The notes beneath the pieces are model-generated. The model was not told where the DNA came from, made no database searches, and saw only the letters and a program-made list of their open reading frames with translations. Shown piece by piece: positions 8,617 through 18,257 of a stretch of 64,000 nt of DNA. Origin of the DNA: an uncultured Lachnospiraceae bacterium (lineage in GTDB: Bacteria; Bacillota; Clostridia; Lachnospirales; Lachnospiraceae); contig CAJTVT010000004.1 in the NCBI GenBank assembly GCA_910580015.1, positions 33,307 through 97,306 of the forward strand. Reading direction: 5' to 3'. The first letter of the stretch is position 1. Every line of letters begins with the position of its first letter. Position numbers and translations under genes: made by a program.

Positions 8617-10035
8617 ATGAAGAAATTAAAATTGCTACATAGTTTGAAATTCCGTCTGTTTGTACTCATTTTACTGATCGGAATTATTCCAAATATTATA
8701 TTGCGGCTTGGGATCCTTACCAGCTATGAGAGTAAGGCAGTCTCCAATCGCAGTATCGATATCTTAAGCCAGGCAAAAATGCTGGGAAGTCAGGTTGTCA
8801 CCTACAATTACATGTCAGATACTTCTGTGGAAATCATCAATGCCCAGTTGGAACAGTTGTCCAATATTTACGATGGCAGGGTTATGATTATTAATAATCG
8901 ATTCCAAATCATGAAAGATACCTATGGTCTTGATACAGGTAAGACGATTATCTCTGAGGAAGTGGTCAAGAGCTTTCGAGGAGAGGAAATCAGTAAATAT
9001 GATGCTTATAATCGCTATATAGAGCTTGCGTTTCCTCTGAAAAATACAGATACTCAGGAGGCGCTTGGTGTGATGCTGGTCAGTGTGTCCACAGATAATA
9101 TTATGATGAATTATGATTATCTGAAGAAAAATGCCCAGGTGATTGAGTTGGCCTCAGCGGTAATTATTCTGGCATTGGCTTTATTTTGTCCAGGATTTTT
9201 GATGAAACCATTTCGTAAACTAACCAAATCTTTAGAAGAACTTCAGGAGGAGGACGGAGAAGAGAAGCTTATGGTTTCCGATTATACGGAGATTGAGGCT
9301 ATTTCCGATGCCTTTAACGACATGCTTGGGAAAATGCGAGTGATTGACAATTCCCGACAAGAATTTGTTTCGAATGTGTCCCATGAGCTGAAAACCCCAT
9401 TGACCTCCATGAAGGTACTGGCAGATTCATTGTTAGGACAGGGAGATGTTCCAGCAGAATTATATAAGGAATTTATGGGAGATATTGCAGAGGAAATTGA
9501 ACGGGAAAATAAGATCATCAATGACTTGCTGTCTCTGGTTAAGATGGACAAATCAGCGGGAGGCTTGAATATTTCCGTAGTGAATATCAATGATCTGTTG
9601 GAAACCATTATGAAGCGTGTCAGGCCCATTGCGGAGAAACAAAATATTGAGCTGGTGTTGGAAAGTTTTCGTCCAGTCAGTGCAGAGATCGACGAGGTAA
9701 AGTTGTCTCTGGCCTTGACAAATCTGGTGGAAAATGCCATCAAATACAACAAAGAGGACGGATGGGTGCATGTATCGTTAAATGCGGACCATAAGTATTT
9801 TTTTGTGCGTGTGGAGGATTCTGGAATTGGTATTCCAGAGGACTCTTTAGAGCATATTTATGAGCGTTTTTTCCGGGCAGACAAATCTCACTCCAGAGAA
9901 ATTGGAGGCACAGGCTTAGGACTTGCGATTACACGGAATGCAGTGCTGATGCACCGTGGCGCTATCAAAGCGCACAGCAAAGAAGGGGAGGGAACTATTT
10001 TTACAGTTCGGATTCCTCTGATTTATATTGCATAG
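8617..10035 (+). CDS. membrane sensor histidine kinase
   Basis: A 472-aa sensor kinase. A transmembrane helix spans about residues 13-31, an extracytoplasmic sensor domain of about 135 residues follows, then a second helix at about 173-192, a HAMP linker, the dimerisation/phospho-acceptor helix with H256 (FVSNVSHELKTPLTSMK), and a HATPase domain with N, G1 and G2 boxes (NLVENAIKYN, DSGIGI, GTGLGL). The gene follows the response regulator by 15 bases and is followed 30 bases later by a GerMN lipoprotein, recalling mtrB-lpqB. The kinase probably senses an envelope signal; the ligand is unknown. Confidence 0.93.
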   Translation: MKKLKLLHSLKFRLFVLILLIGIIPNIILRLGILTSYESKAVSNRSIDILSQAKMLGSQVVTYNYMSDTSVEIINAQLEQLSNIYDGRVMIINNRFQIMKDTYGLDTGKTIISEEVVKSFRGEEISKYDAYNRYIELAFPLKNTDTQEALGVMLVSVSTDNIMMNYDYLKKNAQVIELASAVIILALALFCPGFLMKPFRKLTKSLEELQEEDGEEKLMVSDYTEIEAISDAFNDMLGKMRVIDNSRQEFVSNVSHELKTPLTSMKVLADSLLGQGDVPAELYKEFMGDIAEEIERENKIINDLLSLVKMDKSAGGLNISVVNINDLLETIMKRVRPIAEKQNIELVLESFRPVSAEIDEVKLSLALTNLVENAIKYNKEDGWVHVSLNADHKYFFVRVEDSGIGIPEDSLEHIYERFFRADKSHSREIGGTGLGLAITRNAVLMHRGAIKAHSKEGEGTIFTVRIPLIYIA

Positions 10036-10065
10036 GATTGTATAGAATTGCATAGGAGAGTTTGT

Positions 10066-11055
10066 ATGAAAATACGAAACCAGATGTTGGTTCTCATGGT
10101 GGTCTTAATTATGGTAACAGGAGTGTACGGTTGTCAAAACCATCAGGAAGCAGCTTCAGAATATAACATTTATTATGTGAATAAAGATAAGACAAAGACA
10201 GTGGCAGTTGGATACGAGCCAAAAGAGGAGGGTGCGGAAGAACAAATTCGGGAATTTTTGGACGTATTATCTCAGGAAGCCAGGGATCCCGACCATCGCA
10301 GACCCTTCTGTAAAGGCACAAAGTTGGAATCTTGGAAATTTGAAAAGAATCAGCTCTGCCTTTATTTTAACAGTGCTTACCTGGAATTGGATAACATTGA
10401 GGAAGTGCTGTGTCGTGCTGCCATTGTAAGAACTTTGATACAGGTGAAAGGGGTGGAATGTATTTCTTTTTATGTTGGAGATGCACCCTTGGTAGACAAA
10501 GAAGGAACGCCTGTGGGATTGATGACAGCGGAGAGTTTTATTGAAAATCCAGGAGAGCAAATTAATACCATTCAGAATGCGAACATTACCCTGTATTTTG
10601 CAAATGAAAAGGGGAATGCTTTGGTGAAGGAAGTGCAGGAGATTCATTACAGTAGCAATATTTCTGTAGAAAAGCTTGTGATGGAGCAGCTTTTAAAGGG
10701 TCCACAAGGAAAAAAAGGACAGGCTGCCATTCCCGATGGCACAAAATTGGTGGGGGTATCTGTGCTGGATGGTGTGTGTTTTGTAAATCTCAGCGAAGGT
10801 TTTTTGAATCAAAATTATGAGATTGCAGAGCCAGTGGTGATTTATTCCATTGCCAATTCCTTAGCGGAACTTCCAGATGTCAATAAGGTACAGATTTCGG
10901 TCAATGGGGACAGTAAAGGTGTGTATCGTGAGAAAATGAAATTAAGCACCATATATGAGCGAAACTTGGATTACATGGATGCCTCCGAGCAGAACCAGGA
11001 GCCGCAGCAAAAAATGCGTACCAGCAAAGAGAAACCGGAGAAGACAGATGATTAG
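10066..11055 (+). CDS. GerMN-domain lipoprotein, LpqB-like partner of the two-component system
   Basis: A 329-aa exported lipoprotein: signal peptide with lipobox VYGC near residue 23, then two GerMN-type domains. The second is clearest, with ANITLYF, a VEKLVMEQLLKGPQ segment, and VCFVNLSEGF. GerM-like domains occur in sporulation and cell-envelope proteins, and the LpqB lipoprotein of actinobacteria, which modulates the MtrB sensor kinase, has one too. Its place directly after the kinase suggests a signalling role. ATG 10066 is chosen because AGGAGAG precedes it at the right distance and the signal peptide starts there; an in-frame start six codons earlier has no box. Its last bases overlap the start of comEC. 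Confidence 0.8.
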   Translation: MKIRNQMLVLMVVLIMVTGVYGCQNHQEAASEYNIYYVNKDKTKTVAVGYEPKEEGAEEQIREFLDVLSQEARDPDHRRPFCKGTKLESWKFEKNQLCLYFNSAYLELDNIEEVLCRAAIVRTLIQVKGVECISFYVGDAPLVDKEGTPVGLMTAESFIENPGEQINTIQNANITLYFANEKGNALVKEVQEIHYSSNISVEKLVMEQLLKGPQGKKGQAAIPDGTKLVGVSVLDGVCFVNLSEGFLNQNYEIAEPVVIYSIANSLAELPDVNKVQISVNGDSKGVYREKMKLSTIYERNLDYMDASEQNQEPQQKMRTSKEKPEKTDD

Positions 11056-13288
11056 GCGTCCTCTTTTTTGCATGTGTGTCTCCTTGATTTTGGGGCTTCT
11101 ATATGGAAGGAAAGGACATTTTGGGTATGTAGTGCTGTTTGGAATTTTGATGTGTGTCTGCGGCGCTGCATTGTTACATTGGAGCACAGAATGGAAAGTC
11201 CTCTTTGTGAGAACATTAATTTGTATCTGCCTGTTTGGAGCTGGTGTAGCACAGTTTGAAGCTCAGCAGGCAGTGCGGGATCGGCTGGAAGAGATTCTCT
11301 TTTCAGCAGATGAGTTGACGGTACAAGGACAGATTTCCAGAAAAGAGACAAGAGAGCATCAGTTTATCTATTATCTGACAGACACCCAAGTGATTTTGGG
11401 CGGCATGACTTATCCCAGTTTTGGGATTCTTATCTACAGTTCCGATGGTACATACCAGCCAGGCAATGAGATCAGAGTTTTTGGCAGGTATCAGCCATTT
11501 CAAATATCCCGCAATGAAGGGAATTTCAATGAAAAACAATATCACCAAAGTAAAAAACAGGAGTTTCGGCTCTATGCAGATTCCGTGACTTTGCTCCAGG
11601 CAAAAGAACATAGATTTCGTGTTCTGTTGGAAAAACTACGCCAAAGAATGCGGTATGTATTTCAGAAATCTATGAAAGCAGAGGACGCTGGTGTGATGGC
11701 GAATTTTGCTTTGGGAGATAAGAGCCTGATAGACCAGAAAATCAAAACGTTATACCAAAAAGCAGGGATTTCCCATATATTGGCTATCTCAGGACTTCAT
11801 GTGTCTTTGTTTGGCATGGGGCTGCTTGGAATCTTAAAAAGATTGGGCTGTCCAAGAAAGTTTGCTGCTCTTTTCGCGCTTGGAGCAGTGTATGGGTTTG
11901 GCCTGCTGTCGGGTATGGAAATCTCTACGGGGCGGGCAGTGGGAATGTTTGCAGTTATGATGGCAGCAGATGTTTTTGGGAACAGTTACGATTCCATATC
12001 TGCGATCTCGCTTGTCGCTATGGTTCAGCTGTGGAAAAATCCTTTTTTAGTGGAATATGCTGGATTTCTCTTTTCATATGGTGCTGTCCTGGGTGTGATT
12101 CTGGTGTCAGGGATCGTAAAAAATGCTAGAAAGGAAGAGCGCAGTCAACCAAAAAAGAAGAAAAAACACGGTGTTGGTATTTTGAGAAAGGGTGCAGAGT
12201 ATTGGAAGGAAACGATAACGGTAAGCGTTTGTATTCAGCTTGCCACGCTGCCTTTATCATTGTATTTTTACTATGAAATACCAGTGTATGGTGTGTTTGT
12301 CAATGGATGTATTCTGCCATTTATGGGAGTGCTGCTGTTTTTAGGATTTTCAGGAGGGATTTTGGGCTGTTTTTGTGCTCCTTTGGGAGAATTTATATTA
12401 AAGCCCGCGTCATGGATCCTTCTGGCAAATCAGAGAATTTGCCAATGGTCATTAAGTCTTTTCGGTTCCACCTGGATTCTTGGCAAGCCAGAATTAGCCA
12501 TAGTAATTGGATATTATGGGATGTTGGTGCTCTGTCTCTATCTGGTCTGGAGGAGAAGAGAGAGGCGATGGCTTTTGGGGCTTGTCTTGGCAGGATGTTT
12601 CTTTCTTCCGAAAAAACCTTCTTTTGAGATTAATATTCTGGATGTGGGGCAGGGGGATGGAGTGCATATTCAGACAGAGGACGGAGAACATTTCTTCGTA
12701 GACGGGGGCAGCATGGATATCAGGGAGGTAGGAAATTATCGGATTCTTCCATATCTAAAGTGCAAAGGGATCTCTTCGATTAAGGCTTGGATGGTAAGTC
12801 ATGCAGACGCCGATCATATCAGTGGATTGAAAGAAATTTTGCAGCAGGGCTATCCGGTGGAGTATCTGATATTGGCAAAAGGCATGGTGCAGGATGAGGC
12901 ATCAAAAGAATTGATAGAACTCGCCCAGACTGCGGGATGTCAGACCGTGTATGTGGAACCTGGAATGCAGTTTGGAACAGAAGACACCGTGTTTACTGTG
13001 CTGGCGCCAGAAGCCACAACATCGAATCTCACAGCGGAGGAGCATGTGGACAGGAATGGGGCGTCTCTGGTGATAGCAGTGGAACATTCAGGATTTACTG
13101 GACTCTTAACTGGGGATATCGGGGCCAGACAGGAACAGGAATTGGTGGAATCGGCATGTGCGAAACGTTATGGAATTTCTTCCATTGCATTGTGCAGCGG
13201 CCCATCATGGTTCAGATACTTCCAGTTGTCAGGAGTTTTTGGAAACATTTTCGCCTCAGATTATGGTGATTTCCTGTGGAGTGAATAA
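11048..13288 (+). CDS. comEC: ComEC/Rec2 DNA-uptake channel, C-terminus lost by frameshift
   Basis: ComEC forms the inner-membrane channel for single-stranded DNA during transformation. The 746-aa reading frame has an N-terminal DUF4131-type region, a Competence domain with many transmembrane helices and the motif HILAISGLHVSL, and a beta-lactamase-like domain with DVGQGDG and the metal motif SHADADH (H585, D587, D589, H590). The start overlaps the previous gene by 8 bases (ATGATTAG). Near 13145-13160 the frame slips: the last 40 or so residues read here are unrelated to ComEC, while the expected ending (AHHGS, SPQIMVISCG, YGHP) continues in the next forward frame up to 13427. A one-base insertion, or an equivalent change of frame, explains this. 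It is either a real mutation that inactivates the hydrolase domain or a sequencing error. Confidence 0.85.
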   Translation: MIRRPLFCMCVSLILGLLYGRKGHFGYVVLFGILMCVCGAALLHWSTEWKVLFVRTLICICLFGAGVAQFEAQQAVRDRLEEILFSADELTVQGQISRKETREHQFIYYLTDTQVILGGMTYPSFGILIYSSDGTYQPGNEIRVFGRYQPFQISRNEGNFNEKQYHQSKKQEFRLYADSVTLLQAKEHRFRVLLEKLRQRMRYVFQKSMKAEDAGVMANFALGDKSLIDQKIKTLYQKAGISHILAISGLHVSLFGMGLLGILKRLGCPRKFAALFALGAVYGFGLLSGMEISTGRAVGMFAVMMAADVFGNSYDSISAISLVAMVQLWKNPFLVEYAGFLFSYGAVLGVILVSGIVKNARKEERSQPKKKKKHGVGILRKGAEYWKETITVSVCIQLATLPLSLYFYYEIPVYGVFVNGCILPFMGVLLFLGFSGGILGCFCAPLGEFILKPASWILLANQRICQWSLSLFGSTWILGKPELAIVIGYYGMLVLCLYLVWRRRERRWLLGLVLAGCFFLPKKPSFEINILDVGQGDGVHIQTEDGEHFFVDGGSMDIREVGNYRILPYLKCKGISSIKAWMVSHADADHISGLKEILQQGYPVEYLILAKGMVQDEASKELIELAQTAGCQTVYVEPGMQFGTEDTVFTVLAPEATTSNLTAEEHVDRNGASLVIAVEHSGFTGLLTGDIGARQEQELVESACAKRYGISSIALCSGPSWFRYFQLSGVFGNIFASDYGDFLWSE

Positions 13289-13427
13289 TTTGTATGGACA
13301 TCCTGGCAAAGAGGCGTTGAGTAGGATGGAAGCGGCGAAAAGTAAGATATTTTGTACCGCACAAGTGGGTCAGATTCGGATTCAGGAGAAGGAAAAGAAC
13401 TTCCAGGTATGGACATATTTACCGTAA
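13158..13427 (+). pseudogene. comEC: detached 3' part of comEC in another frame
   Basis: This frame encodes the missing end of the ComEC metallo-beta-lactamase-like domain: AAAHHGSDTSS, FSPQIMVISCGVNN, LYGHPGKEAL, and the usual short C-terminal beta strands. It has no ribosome binding site of its own and begins inside the main comEC frame. Joined to it, the protein would have a normal length of roughly 790 residues. Confidence 0.8.
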
Positions 13428-13496
13428 ATAGTGTATGATAGAGGGAAGCGAAAAGCTGTTGGACAGCCAGGAACAGAAAAAGAGGAGAGATGCAGA

Positions 13497-14471
13497 ATGA
13501 AGGGCCTCCAGGAAGATTTGAAGGCAGGAAGATTTCAGTCCGTTTATTTATTGTATGGTGAGGAGGAATACCTAAAACGGCAGTATAAGCAGAAGTTGCG
13601 CCAGGCCCTTGTGCCAGAGGATGACACCATGAATGTGACGGTGTATCAGGGCAAGATTAATCCGGGGGAGATCATTGACTTGGCAGAAACGTTGCCCTTT
13701 TTCGCAGAGCGTAGATTGATTTTAGTGGAAGACAGTGGTATGTTTCAAGATTCTTCCAAGGAGCTTGCCGATTATATGAAACAGATTTCACCAACTGCCT
13801 GTTTTGTATTTGTGGAAACGGAAGTGGACAAGCGCAGCAAAATGTATAAGGCGGTAAAAAGTGCAGGGAGGGTTGTGGAATTTGCCAGACAGACGGACAC
13901 AGTGCTTACCAAGTGGATTTTATCTAGACTCAAACGTGAGAACAAGAAGATCACCCAGCAAGATATGCAGCGGTTTTTGGAGAAAACTGGGAACGATATG
14001 GAAAATATTGAGATGGAGTTAGAAAAGCTGCTCTGCTATACCCTGGAAAGAGATGTGATCACCGGAGAGGATGTGGAGGCGGTCTGCGTGACACAGACCA
14101 CAGGTAAAATCTTTGAGATGGTAGACAACATTGCGCAGAAGAAACAGCAAGAAGCGTTAGAGTTGTATTACGATCTTCTGGCACTGAAAGAGCCGCCCAT
14201 GCGAATTTTGTTTTTGATTGCCCGACAATTTCGAATCTTGCTGTTGGCAAAGGAATTGAGAAAGCAAGGGTACGATCATAAGTTCATCGCATCAAAAGTG
14301 GGTATTCCAGAATTTGCAGTCCGCAAAAATCTTGCTCAAGCAGAAAGTTTTTCATCCAAACAACTTCGGCAAGCTGTGGAGGAATGCGTCCAGACCGAAG
14401 AGGATGTGAAGACAGGGAATTTAAACGATCAGATGGCAGTCGAACTCTTGATTGTGAAATATAGTGGATGA
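13497..14471 (+). CDS. holA: DNA polymerase III subunit delta
   Basis: A 324-aa clamp-loader subunit that opens the beta sliding clamp. The N-terminal AAA+ like region has YLLYGEEEYLKRQYKQKL, the degenerate P-loop of delta; the middle contains FARQTDTVLTKWI, and the C-terminal helical collar includes PPMRILFLIARQFRILLLAKEL. ATG 13497 is preferred because AGAGGAGAGA lies 7 bases upstream; an upstream in-frame GTG has no box. The position after comEC is the classical Firmicutes order (comEC-yqeN). Confidence 0.9.
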   Translation: MKGLQEDLKAGRFQSVYLLYGEEEYLKRQYKQKLRQALVPEDDTMNVTVYQGKINPGEIIDLAETLPFFAERRLILVEDSGMFQDSSKELADYMKQISPTACFVFVETEVDKRSKMYKAVKSAGRVVEFARQTDTVLTKWILSRLKRENKKITQQDMQRFLEKTGNDMENIEMELEKLLCYTLERDVITGEDVEAVCVTQTTGKIFEMVDNIAQKKQQEALELYYDLLALKEPPMRILFLIARQFRILLLAKELRKQGYDHKFIASKVGIPEFAVRKNLAQAESFSSKQLRQAVEECVQTEEDVKTGNLNDQMAVELLIVKYSG

Positions 14472-14507
14472 GACATATTTGTGGAAATAGAGTCAAAGGA
14501 GATTGAG

Positions 14508-15179
14508 ATGGAGCAGACAAAGAACATACAGACAGGGGAAAAGCCAGGAATATTGATCGCTTTTGAAGGGATTGATGGCAGTGGGAAGAGTACCCAGATT
14601 GGAATGTTAAAAGAGAGGATGAGACAGAAAGGGATATGCTGTTATACTACCATGGAGCCGACGGATGCACCCATCGGTTCTCTGATTCATCAGATTATGA
14701 CAGGGAGGGTGAAAGCAGATCCCAGAGTGATTGCAGCTCTCTTTGCAGCGGATCGATTGGATCACCTGCTAAATGAGGTGGATGGGATGGTATATAAAAT
14801 CAACAAAGGGATTAATGTGATTACGGACCGATATTATTTTTCTTCTTATGCATATCATAGTGGGGATGTGGATATGGACTGGGTGATCAAGGCAAATGAG
14901 CAGAGTAGAAATATTTTAAAGCCAGCAGTGCATATCTTTATTGATATCGATCCAGACGAAGCGATGGAAAGAATTTCCAAAAACAGGTATCACAAGGAAC
15001 TGTTTGAGAAAAAATCCCGTCTGATCAAGGTTCGCGAAAATTATTTGGCAGCCTTTGAAAAATTAAAGAAAGAGGAGAAGGTTATTATCGTGGATGGAAG
15101 CCGTGATCCGCAGGTAATTGGGGATGAGATTTGGGAGAAAATCAAAAATGAATTCGGAGGAGCAGAATGGCAGCAATAG
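14508..15179 (+). CDS. tmk: thymidylate kinase
   Basis: A 223-aa kinase that phosphorylates dTMP to dTDP. The P-loop is FEGIDGSGKSTQ, followed by the MEPTDAPIG region, the DR motif with VITDRYYFSSYAYH, and an IDIDPDEAMERI segment. Its length fits the family. The ATG at 14508 has AAGGAG six bases upstream; an in-frame GTG nine codons earlier is less supported. The gene overlaps lepA by 13 bases. It takes the place where rpsT and sporulation genes sit in Bacillus between holA and lepA. Confidence 0.88.
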   Translation: MEQTKNIQTGEKPGILIAFEGIDGSGKSTQIGMLKERMRQKGICCYTTMEPTDAPIGSLIHQIMTGRVKADPRVIAALFAADRLDHLLNEVDGMVYKINKGINVITDRYYFSSYAYHSGDVDMDWVIKANEQSRNILKPAVHIFIDIDPDEAMERISKNRYHKELFEKKSRLIKVRENYLAAFEKLKKEEKVIIVDGSRDPQVIGDEIWEKIKNEFGGAEWQQ

Positions 15180-16981
15180 ATCAAAGTAAAATCAGAAATT
15201 TTTGCATTATCGCACATATTGATCATGGAAAATCAACTCTGGCGGATCGTATAATTGAAAAGACAGGGCTGCTTACAGATCGAGAAATGCAGGCCCAGGT
15301 GCTGGACAATATGGAGTTGGAACGCGAGCGAGGGATTACGATTAAGGCGCAGACCGTCCGTATCGTATACAAAGCCAATAATGGAGAGGAATATATCTTT
15401 AATCTGATTGATACCCCAGGACATGTGGACTTTAATTATGAAGTGTCCAGGAGCCTTGCAGCATGTGATGGTGCAATTCTGGTGGTGGATGCTGCGCAGG
15501 GGATTGAAGCGCAGACATTGGCAAATGTATATCTTGCATTGGATCATGATTTGGATGTGCTTCCGGTGATCAATAAAATCGATCTTCCCAGTGCAGAACC
15601 AGAACGTGTGATCGAGGAGATTGAGGATGTGATTGGGCTAGAAGCTCAGGAAGCTCCCCGAATTTCTGCGAAAACTGGGTTAAATGTGGAAGAGGTATTA
15701 GAGCAGATTGTGGAGAAAATCCCAGCACCTAAGGGGAGTCCAGACAATCCTTTGCAGGCGCTGATCTTTGACTCGTTGTATGATTCCTATAAAGGAGTAA
15801 TTGTGTTCTGTCGGATTATGGAAGGTACTGTCAAGGTAGGAACTACCATTCGAATGATGGCGACTGGCGCGGCGGCAGATGTGGTGGAAGTGGGATATTT
15901 TGGAGCTGGACAATTTATCCCCTGTGAGGAATTGTCTGCTGGGATGGTAGGATATATCACGGCAAGTCTGAAAAATGTGCGAGATACCCAGGTGGGTGAT
16001 ACCGTGACAGACGCAAACCGTCCCTGTCGTGAGCCCTTACCAGGATATAAGAAAGTAAATCCCATGGTGTACTGCGGCATGTACCCCGCAGATGGTGCAA
16101 AATATCCCGATTTGAGAGATGCACTGGAAAAATTGCAGTTAAACGATGCTGCTTTGCAGTTTGAGGCGGAGACCTCGATTGCCTTAGGATTTGGATTCCG
16201 CTGTGGTTTTTTGGGACTGTTGCATTTGGAGATTATCCAAGAACGATTGGAGCGGGAATATAATCTGGATTTGGTGACGACGGCGCCAGGTGTTATTTAC
16301 AAGGTGCACAAGACCAATGGCGAAGTGATTGAGCTTACCAACCCTTCCAATCTCCCAGATCCAGCAGAAATTGAATATATGGAGGAACCGGTGGTCAGTG
16401 CAGAGATTATGGTGACCAGTGAATTTATCGGAGCAATCATGGATCTGTGCCAGGAACGAAGAGGAACGTATCTGAGCATGGAGTATATGGAAGAGACTCG
16501 TGCATTGATAAAATACGACTTGCCATTAAACGAAATTATCTATGACTTTTTTGATGCGCTGAAATCTCGCTCCAGAGGATATGCGTCCTTTGACTATGAA
16601 ATGAAGGGATATGTTCGCTCAGAGTTGGTGAAGCTGGATATTCTGATTAATAAGGAAGAAGTGGACGCGCTTTCCTTTATCGTCCACAGTGGCACCGCAT
16701 ACGAGCGAGGAAGAAAAATGTGTGAAAAGCTTAAAGAGGAGATCCCAAGGCATCTCTTTGAAATCCCCATTCAGGCGGCGGTGGGCAGTAAGGTAATTGC
16801 CAGAGAGACCGTGAAAGCTATGCGTAAAGATGTGCTAGCGAAATGTTATGGAGGCGATATTTCCAGAAAACGTAAGCTTTTGGAGAAACAGAAGGAAGGC
16901 AAGAAACGAATGCGCCAGGTTGGAAATGTAGAGATTCCGCAGAAAGCGTTTATGAGCGTATTAAAATTGGATGACAAGTAG
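15167..16981 (+). CDS. lepA: translation elongation factor 4 (LepA)
   Basis: A 604-aa ribosome-associated GTPase that acts on stalled or mistranslocated ribosomes. The GTPase motifs are AHIDHGKSTLADR (G1), RGITIKAQ (G2), DTPGHVDF (G3), NKIDLP (G4) and SAKTG (G5). The LepA-specific C-terminal domain is present (RKRKLLEKQKEGKKRMRQVG, then VEIPQKAFMSVL). The start, with GGAGGAG upstream, lies within the end of tmk. The length is standard. Confidence 0.97.
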   Translation: MAAIDQSKIRNFCIIAHIDHGKSTLADRIIEKTGLLTDREMQAQVLDNMELERERGITIKAQTVRIVYKANNGEEYIFNLIDTPGHVDFNYEVSRSLAACDGAILVVDAAQGIEAQTLANVYLALDHDLDVLPVINKIDLPSAEPERVIEEIEDVIGLEAQEAPRISAKTGLNVEEVLEQIVEKIPAPKGSPDNPLQALIFDSLYDSYKGVIVFCRIMEGTVKVGTTIRMMATGAAADVVEVGYFGAGQFIPCEELSAGMVGYITASLKNVRDTQVGDTVTDANRPCREPLPGYKKVNPMVYCGMYPADGAKYPDLRDALEKLQLNDAALQFEAETSIALGFGFRCGFLGLLHLEIIQERLEREYNLDLVTTAPGVIYKVHKTNGEVIELTNPSNLPDPAEIEYMEEPVVSAEIMVTSEFIGAIMDLCQERRGTYLSMEYMEETRALIKYDLPLNEIIYDFFDALKSRSRGYASFDYEMKGYVRSELVKLDILINKEEVDALSFIVHSGTAYERGRKMCEKLKEEIPRHLFEIPIQAAVGSKVIARETVKAMRKDVLAKCYGGDISRKRKLLEKQKEGKKRMRQVGNVEIPQKAFMSVLKLDDK

Positions 16982-17000
16982 AAATTCTAGGAGAAAGGGA

Positions 17001-18218
17001 ATGGAATTGCCAAAGAAAGAGTTGGAATTGTACATTCATATTCCTTTCTGTGTAAGAAAATGTGAGTATTGTGATTTTCTGTCAATGCCTGTAGATGTAA
17101 CGATCCGCAGGCATTATATAGATCGATTGCTGGAAGAGATCAAAAACAAAGGACCGATGTGCAGCAGTTTTCATGTGTCCACAATATTCTTTGGAGGTGG
17201 AACGCCTTCCATCCTTTCAGAGATGGAGATTGAGAGTCTTGTGGGAGCGTTGCGCCAGAATTTTCACATACAAAAAGATGCAGAGATTACGTTGGAATGT
17301 AATCCAGGGACATTGACCAAAGGGAAGCTAGCTTTCTGTCGTACTGCGGGGATCAACCGGCTTAGCCTTGGGTTGCAGTCTGCGATCGACCAGGAACTTC
17401 AAATTTTGGGAAGAATTCATACTTACCGAGATTTTCTAGTAAGTTATGATTTGGCCAGGAAAGCAGGATTTTCCAATATCAATGTGGATGTCATGTTTGC
17501 ACTTCCCGGACAGAGACTACAAGATTGGGAGTACACTCTAAAAAGAGTATTAATGTTAAAGCCAGAGCATATCTCTGCATACAGTCTGATTGTGGAGGAA
17601 GGAACACCTTTTTACAGCAAGTATGGAGAAGACGAGCAGCGTAGGCAGCGTGGAGAAGTTCCATGGTATCTGCCAGATGAAGAGACGGAGCGAGAAATGT
17701 ATCGGATGACAAAGGAACTTCTAATGACAAAAGGGTATCGCCGCTATGAGATTTCAAATTATGCTCTGCCAGGCAAAGAATGCCGTCATAATATTGGATA
17801 TTGGAGGTTGACGCCATATCTTGGTTTGGGTCTTGGAAGTTCCTCTTTGATGGAGCATGTTCGATTTTCCAATCCCCCAAATTTGAGGGAGTACCTTTTA
17901 GGAGCAACTTGCAATCTGCAAAAAATTATGGAAAATGCAAAAGGACAGAATGTATTACACAGAGATGGTATTGTTTGTATGGATAAAAAACAGCAGATGG
18001 AAGAGTTTATGTTCCTGGGACTTCGGTTGACAGAAGGAATTGAAAGGAGCAGGTTTCGGGACAATTTTGGTGTTGAATTGGAAGGAATTTATGGAAACAC
18101 CTTAATAAAATTGCAGCAGCAAGGACTGTTGGGACAGAAGGAAGGTAGGATATTTTTAACAGAGGAGGGAATTTCTTTGAGTAATTATGTCCTCAGCAAA
18201 TTTTTACTGGATGGATAG
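17001..18218 (+). CDS. hemW: radical SAM protein HemW (heme chaperone-like)
   Basis: A 405-aa radical SAM protein with the cluster-binding cysteines C17, C21 and C24 in CVRKCEYCDF, preceded by YIHIPF, and the GGGTPS motif. It carries the HemW-type CxxxCxxC followed by a Phe-like position, and a C-terminal domain (EEFMFLGLRLTEGI). HemW was long annotated as oxygen-independent coproporphyrinogen oxidase but acts as a heme-binding chaperone. ATG 17001 is supported by GGAGAAAGGG; the longer in-frame possibility begins within the lepA stop region. The lepA-hemW-hrcA order is conserved in Firmicutes. Confidence 0.92.
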   Translation: MELPKKELELYIHIPFCVRKCEYCDFLSMPVDVTIRRHYIDRLLEEIKNKGPMCSSFHVSTIFFGGGTPSILSEMEIESLVGALRQNFHIQKDAEITLECNPGTLTKGKLAFCRTAGINRLSLGLQSAIDQELQILGRIHTYRDFLVSYDLARKAGFSNINVDVMFALPGQRLQDWEYTLKRVLMLKPEHISAYSLIVEEGTPFYSKYGEDEQRRQRGEVPWYLPDEETEREMYRMTKELLMTKGYRRYEISNYALPGKECRHNIGYWRLTPYLGLGLGSSSLMEHVRFSNPPNLREYLLGATCNLQKIMENAKGQNVLHRDGIVCMDKKQQMEEFMFLGLRLTEGIERSRFRDNFGVELEGIYGNTLIKLQQQGLLGQKEGRIFLTEEGISLSNYVLSKFLLDG

Positions 18219-18257
18219 CAGGGCAAAAGATGAATGTATGGGGTTTGTAACAGTTTT

